A stretch of DNA of 8,436 nt from Bifidobacterium breve. Lineage in GTDB: Bacteria > Actinomycetota > Actinomycetes > S36-B12. The notes below the pieces were generated by a model that had not been told where the DNA came from, did not search any database, and worked only from the letters and a program-made list of their open reading frames with translations. This document shows positions 6,806-8,436 of the stretch, piece by piece. Each line of letters starts with the position of its first letter. The first letter of the stretch is position 1. The DNA lies in assembly GCA_945900705.1 (NCBI GenBank), contig CAMDKJ010000069.1, positions 1 through 8,436 of the forward strand, written 5' to 3'. A program made the position numbers and the translations under genes.

Positions 6806-8262
6806 CTGACCCCCTCACCTTCATCGATGACCCGCAAATGGCGGTCACCTCGCACATTAGCCGCCTGCGCCAACTCCTCGAGTGATTCACGCAAACAGCC
6901 CATGAGACTTTCCACATCCTTGATAGCCACTCGGTCAGCGTTAATCCCGAAGCAAAGATGGCCGTCATAAGACATCAAAGAAATACTCAGGGCTTGGTTC
7001 TGCGGCAACGGCATGATCGGATATGAACCAACTAGCTTGGCACCGGCAACGTACAAGGGATGTTGCGGGCCAGGCACATTTACCACGGCGACGTTATAGA
7101 GCCGACTGGACAAATTCGACGCCAGCCGCACCCCGAGGGCATGCAAGGTTGGTGGCCCATAACTTGCCATATTGATCATGGTTTCTGCACCGATCAGCTG
7201 CGATACGTCTTGATACTGAGCCAACTGGTAACTGATATGGCGCAACCTGACTACCGGATCCGGCTCCCCCACGGGCAGGTCGACCAGGAAAGCCGATACC
7301 GGCCCGATGGTGCTGGCCGCACCCGCGGTGCTTTCGGTACTAATCGGCACTACCGCGCGCAATTGCGAGCGCGCACTTATTGCCTCACCGCGGCCCATCA
7401 ACCAGGTGCGCAAGGCTCCAGCGATTACCGCTAGCACGATGTCGTTAACCGACCCACCAAGTTTATTTCGCACATCCTTAAACGCCGCCAATTCAAATTC
7501 CCCGGTGGCTAACCTGCGGTCCGCCAAAATCGGCACATTCAATGCGGTGACGGTCATCGCCGGCTCAGCAGCAACTCGCGCGAACGAAACTGCCGCGGCC
7601 GCCACACCACGTGACTTACGGCGCAAATTCGAAGCGAAAGAAGTCACGCCCTTGAACGCACCGCGCGCAACATCAAAAGCGACATCTGGATGCGCTATTG
7701 ATTCACTAACCGCCGAAGTAACCAGTTCAAAGCCTGAAGGCTCCGGCGCGGGGCGCCACGACCCAATTGAACCCGGGCTCGACATTTGGGCGTCTTCGTC
7801 CAAAATTACCTGCGAGATATCGATGCCCATCAACCCATCAATCATGGCCTGATGGGTTTTGGTAACAATGGCGAACCGGCCCCCGGCTAATCCCGAAATT
7901 AGCGACATCTCCCAAAGGGGCCGGGTGCGATCAAGGGGCCGGCTCATCAGGCGGCTCACCAACTCATCAAGTTGGAGCCGCGACCCGGGCTTGGCCAGCG
8001 CCAGGCCGCGCACGTGGTACGACAAGTCGAAATCATCGTCATCAACCCAGATCGGTCGGCCGATTTGCAGTGGCACCTCTCGGATACGTTGGCGGTACCT
8101 GGGCACAAATGCGATCCGCTCAGCAATGAGTTTATGCAGTTTCTCGAGTTCGAACCCGGCGACCGGCCCTTCGAATATCCCAATATTTCCCACGTGCATC
8201 GGGGTTGTCGCTGACTCCATGAACCAAAATGAGGCGTCCATCGCACTAAGGCGCTCTGACAT
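6802..8262 (-). CDS. Wax ester synthase/diacylglycerol O-acyltransferase family protein (WS/DGAT)
   Basis: This gene encodes 486 residues of the bacterial WS/DGAT family, which transfers acyl groups from acyl-CoA to diacylglycerol or fatty alcohols to make triacylglycerols or wax esters at the inner face of the membrane. Evidence in order: MSERLSAMDASFW, the classic N-terminus (1-13); RTRPLWE (112-118), the PLW motif; KTHQAMIDG (135-143) in the position of the HHxxxDG active site; LNVPILADRRLA (241-252); SVNDIVLA (271-278), the ND motif; VPIST and VNVPGPQHPLYVAG in the C-terminal half. I chose the ATG at 8262 because the family N-terminus begins there; the frame stays open 29 codons further upstream, but that part is the translated tandem repeat. 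The unusual feature is Gln138 where the second, catalytic His of HHxxxDG is expected. The protein may be a Gln-variant subfamily with altered or absent acyltransferase activity. It is the first gene of a two-gene unit with the patatin gene. Confidence 0.93.
   Translation of the reverse strand: MSERLSAMDASFWFMESATTPMHVGNIGIFEGPVAGFELEKLHKLIAERIAFVPRYRQRIREVPLQIGRPIWVDDDDFDLSYHVRGLALAKPGSRLQLDELVSRLMSRPLDRTRPLWEMSLISGLAGGRFAIVTKTHQAMIDGLMGIDISQVILDEDAQMSSPGSIGSWRPAPEPSGFELVTSAVSESIAHPDVAFDVARGAFKGVTSFASNLRRKSRGVAAAAVSFARVAAEPAMTVTALNVPILADRRLATGEFELAAFKDVRNKLGGSVNDIVLAVIAGALRTWLMGRGEAISARSQLRAVVPISTESTAGAASTIGPVSAFLVDLPVGEPDPVVRLRHISYQLAQYQDVSQLIGAETMINMASYGPPTLHALGVRLASNLSSRLYNVAVVNVPGPQHPLYVAGAKLVGSYPIMPLPQNQALSISLMSYDGHLCFGINADRVAIKDVESLMGCLRESLEELAQAANVRGDRHLRVIDEGEGVR
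6806..6820 (-). promoter_or_regulatory. Ribosome binding site of the patatin gene inside the WS/DGAT 3' end
   Basis: Reading the minus strand, AGGTGAGGGGG lies four bases before the patatin ATG and encodes the last residues of the WS/DGAT protein. Together with the ATGA overlap it suggests that ribosomes finishing the first gene re-initiate on the second. Confidence 0.6.
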
Positions 8263-8349
8263 GACCCCATAGTTACACGCGAGCCACCCCCAAAGTAGCC
8301 AAGGGGTGTGTAGCCAAGGGGTGTGGCGATCACCGTAAAGTGGTAGCAA
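8263..8349. promoter_or_regulatory. Divergent intergenic region between the WS/DGAT gene and the right-edge gene
   Basis: These 87 bp must hold promoters for both directions. On the minus strand each copy of the 15-bp repeat contains TTGGCT, a 4-of-6 match to a -35 box; no clear -10 follows at the ideal spacing, though TAACTA stands 7 bases before the WS/DGAT ATG. On the plus strand TAAAGT (8336-8341) is a TANNNT -10-like hexamer that would start transcription close to 8348. A weak GGGG stretch precedes the WS/DGAT ATG by two bases, too close to be a good ribosome site. None of these calls has been tested. Confidence 0.4.
8296..8325. repeat. Perfect tandem 15-bp direct repeat
   Basis: The unit TAGCCAAGGGGTGTG occurs at 8296-8310 and again, identically and without a gap, at 8311-8325. 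It lies in the spacer between two divergent genes. Each unit holds GGGGTG; one copy can pair with CACCCC at 8285-8290. It may be a duplicated regulator site or a replication-slippage product. Confidence 0.9.
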
Positions 8350-8367
8350 ATGAGGTATTCATTAGAT

Positions 8368-8436
8368 ATGGCTTCCCCGCCCAAACCCCGCATCATCATT
8401 GCTCTACTAGCGACCGCGGTCGCTTTGAGCTTGGTC
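8368..8436 (+). CDS. N-terminus of a secreted or membrane protein, cut by the window edge
   Basis: Only the first 23 codons are present. They read MASPPKPR followed by an uninterrupted hydrophobic stretch (IIIALLATAVALSLV), which is the pattern of a signal peptide or an N-terminal membrane anchor with a basic n-region. The frame is closed upstream by TAG at 8344-8346, so translation starts here or at the in-frame ATG at 8350, which would add MRYSLD. TGAGG at 8351-8355 is a weakly spaced ribosome site for 8368, while the -10-like TAAAGT would favour a nearly leaderless start at 8350. It is divergent from the WS/DGAT gene. The family cannot be told from this fragment. Confidence 0.55.
   Translation, partial: MASPPKPRIIIALLATAVALSLV

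Noticed and set aside
7307..7852. A 181-codon plus-strand frame antisense to the WS/DGAT gene.
   Set aside because: It lies wholly inside a gene with clear family motifs on the other strand, and its Ala/Ser/Thr/Arg-rich translation matches nothing recognisable.
8263..8349. An N-terminal extension of 29 codons on the WS/DGAT protein.
   Set aside because: The family N-terminus begins at the ATG at 8262, and the extension is mostly the translated 15-bp tandem repeat (HTPWL twice), better explained as untranslated spacer.

Overview
The window reads as a densely packed segment of a chromosome from a member of the Actinomycetota. The base composition is moderate (roughly 55-60 % G+C, judged by eye). 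The assignment rests on gene content: a very large NAD-dependent glutamate dehydrogenase of the mycobacterial/streptomycete type, a DUF2505 protein (a family largely restricted to actinobacteria), an actinobacterial-style patatin and a wax ester synthase/diacylglycerol acyltransferase (WS/DGAT). The G+C is lower than in Streptomyces or Mycobacterium, which would fit an uncultured aquatic actinobacterium, but that last step is inference.

Layout from left to right. Positions 1-439 hold no gene I can support; they contain several short inverted repeats, including a perfect 7-1-7 dyad at 61-75. The glutamate dehydrogenase gene fills 440-5290 on the minus strand. Only 31 bp separate its GTG start from the ATG of a plus-strand DUF2505 gene (5322-5813), so the two divergent promoters must overlap each other or the coding regions. 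The DUF2505 gene converges on a patatin gene (5810-6805, minus), and their stop codons share four bases. The patatin gene is the second gene of a minus-strand pair: its ATG overlaps the TGA of the upstream WS/DGAT gene (6802-8262, minus) in an ATGA junction, typical of translational coupling. An 87-bp spacer carrying a perfect 15-bp tandem duplication separates the WS/DGAT gene from a plus-strand gene that leaves the window at the right edge and begins with a signal-peptide or membrane-anchor sequence.

How the genes may work together. The WS/DGAT-patatin pair joins a predicted neutral-lipid acyltransferase to a predicted lipid acyl hydrolase, so opposite arms of lipid storage may be made in a fixed ratio. 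The glutamate dehydrogenase catabolises glutamate to 2-oxoglutarate and ammonia and sits in a separate transcription unit. No mobile element, CRISPR array, tRNA, rRNA or defence system is visible. The most unusual points are the replacement of the expected catalytic His of the WS/DGAT HHxxxDG motif by Gln, the compressed bidirectional promoter at 5291-5321, and the tandem duplication at 8296-8325. I found no convincing new multi-gene system.
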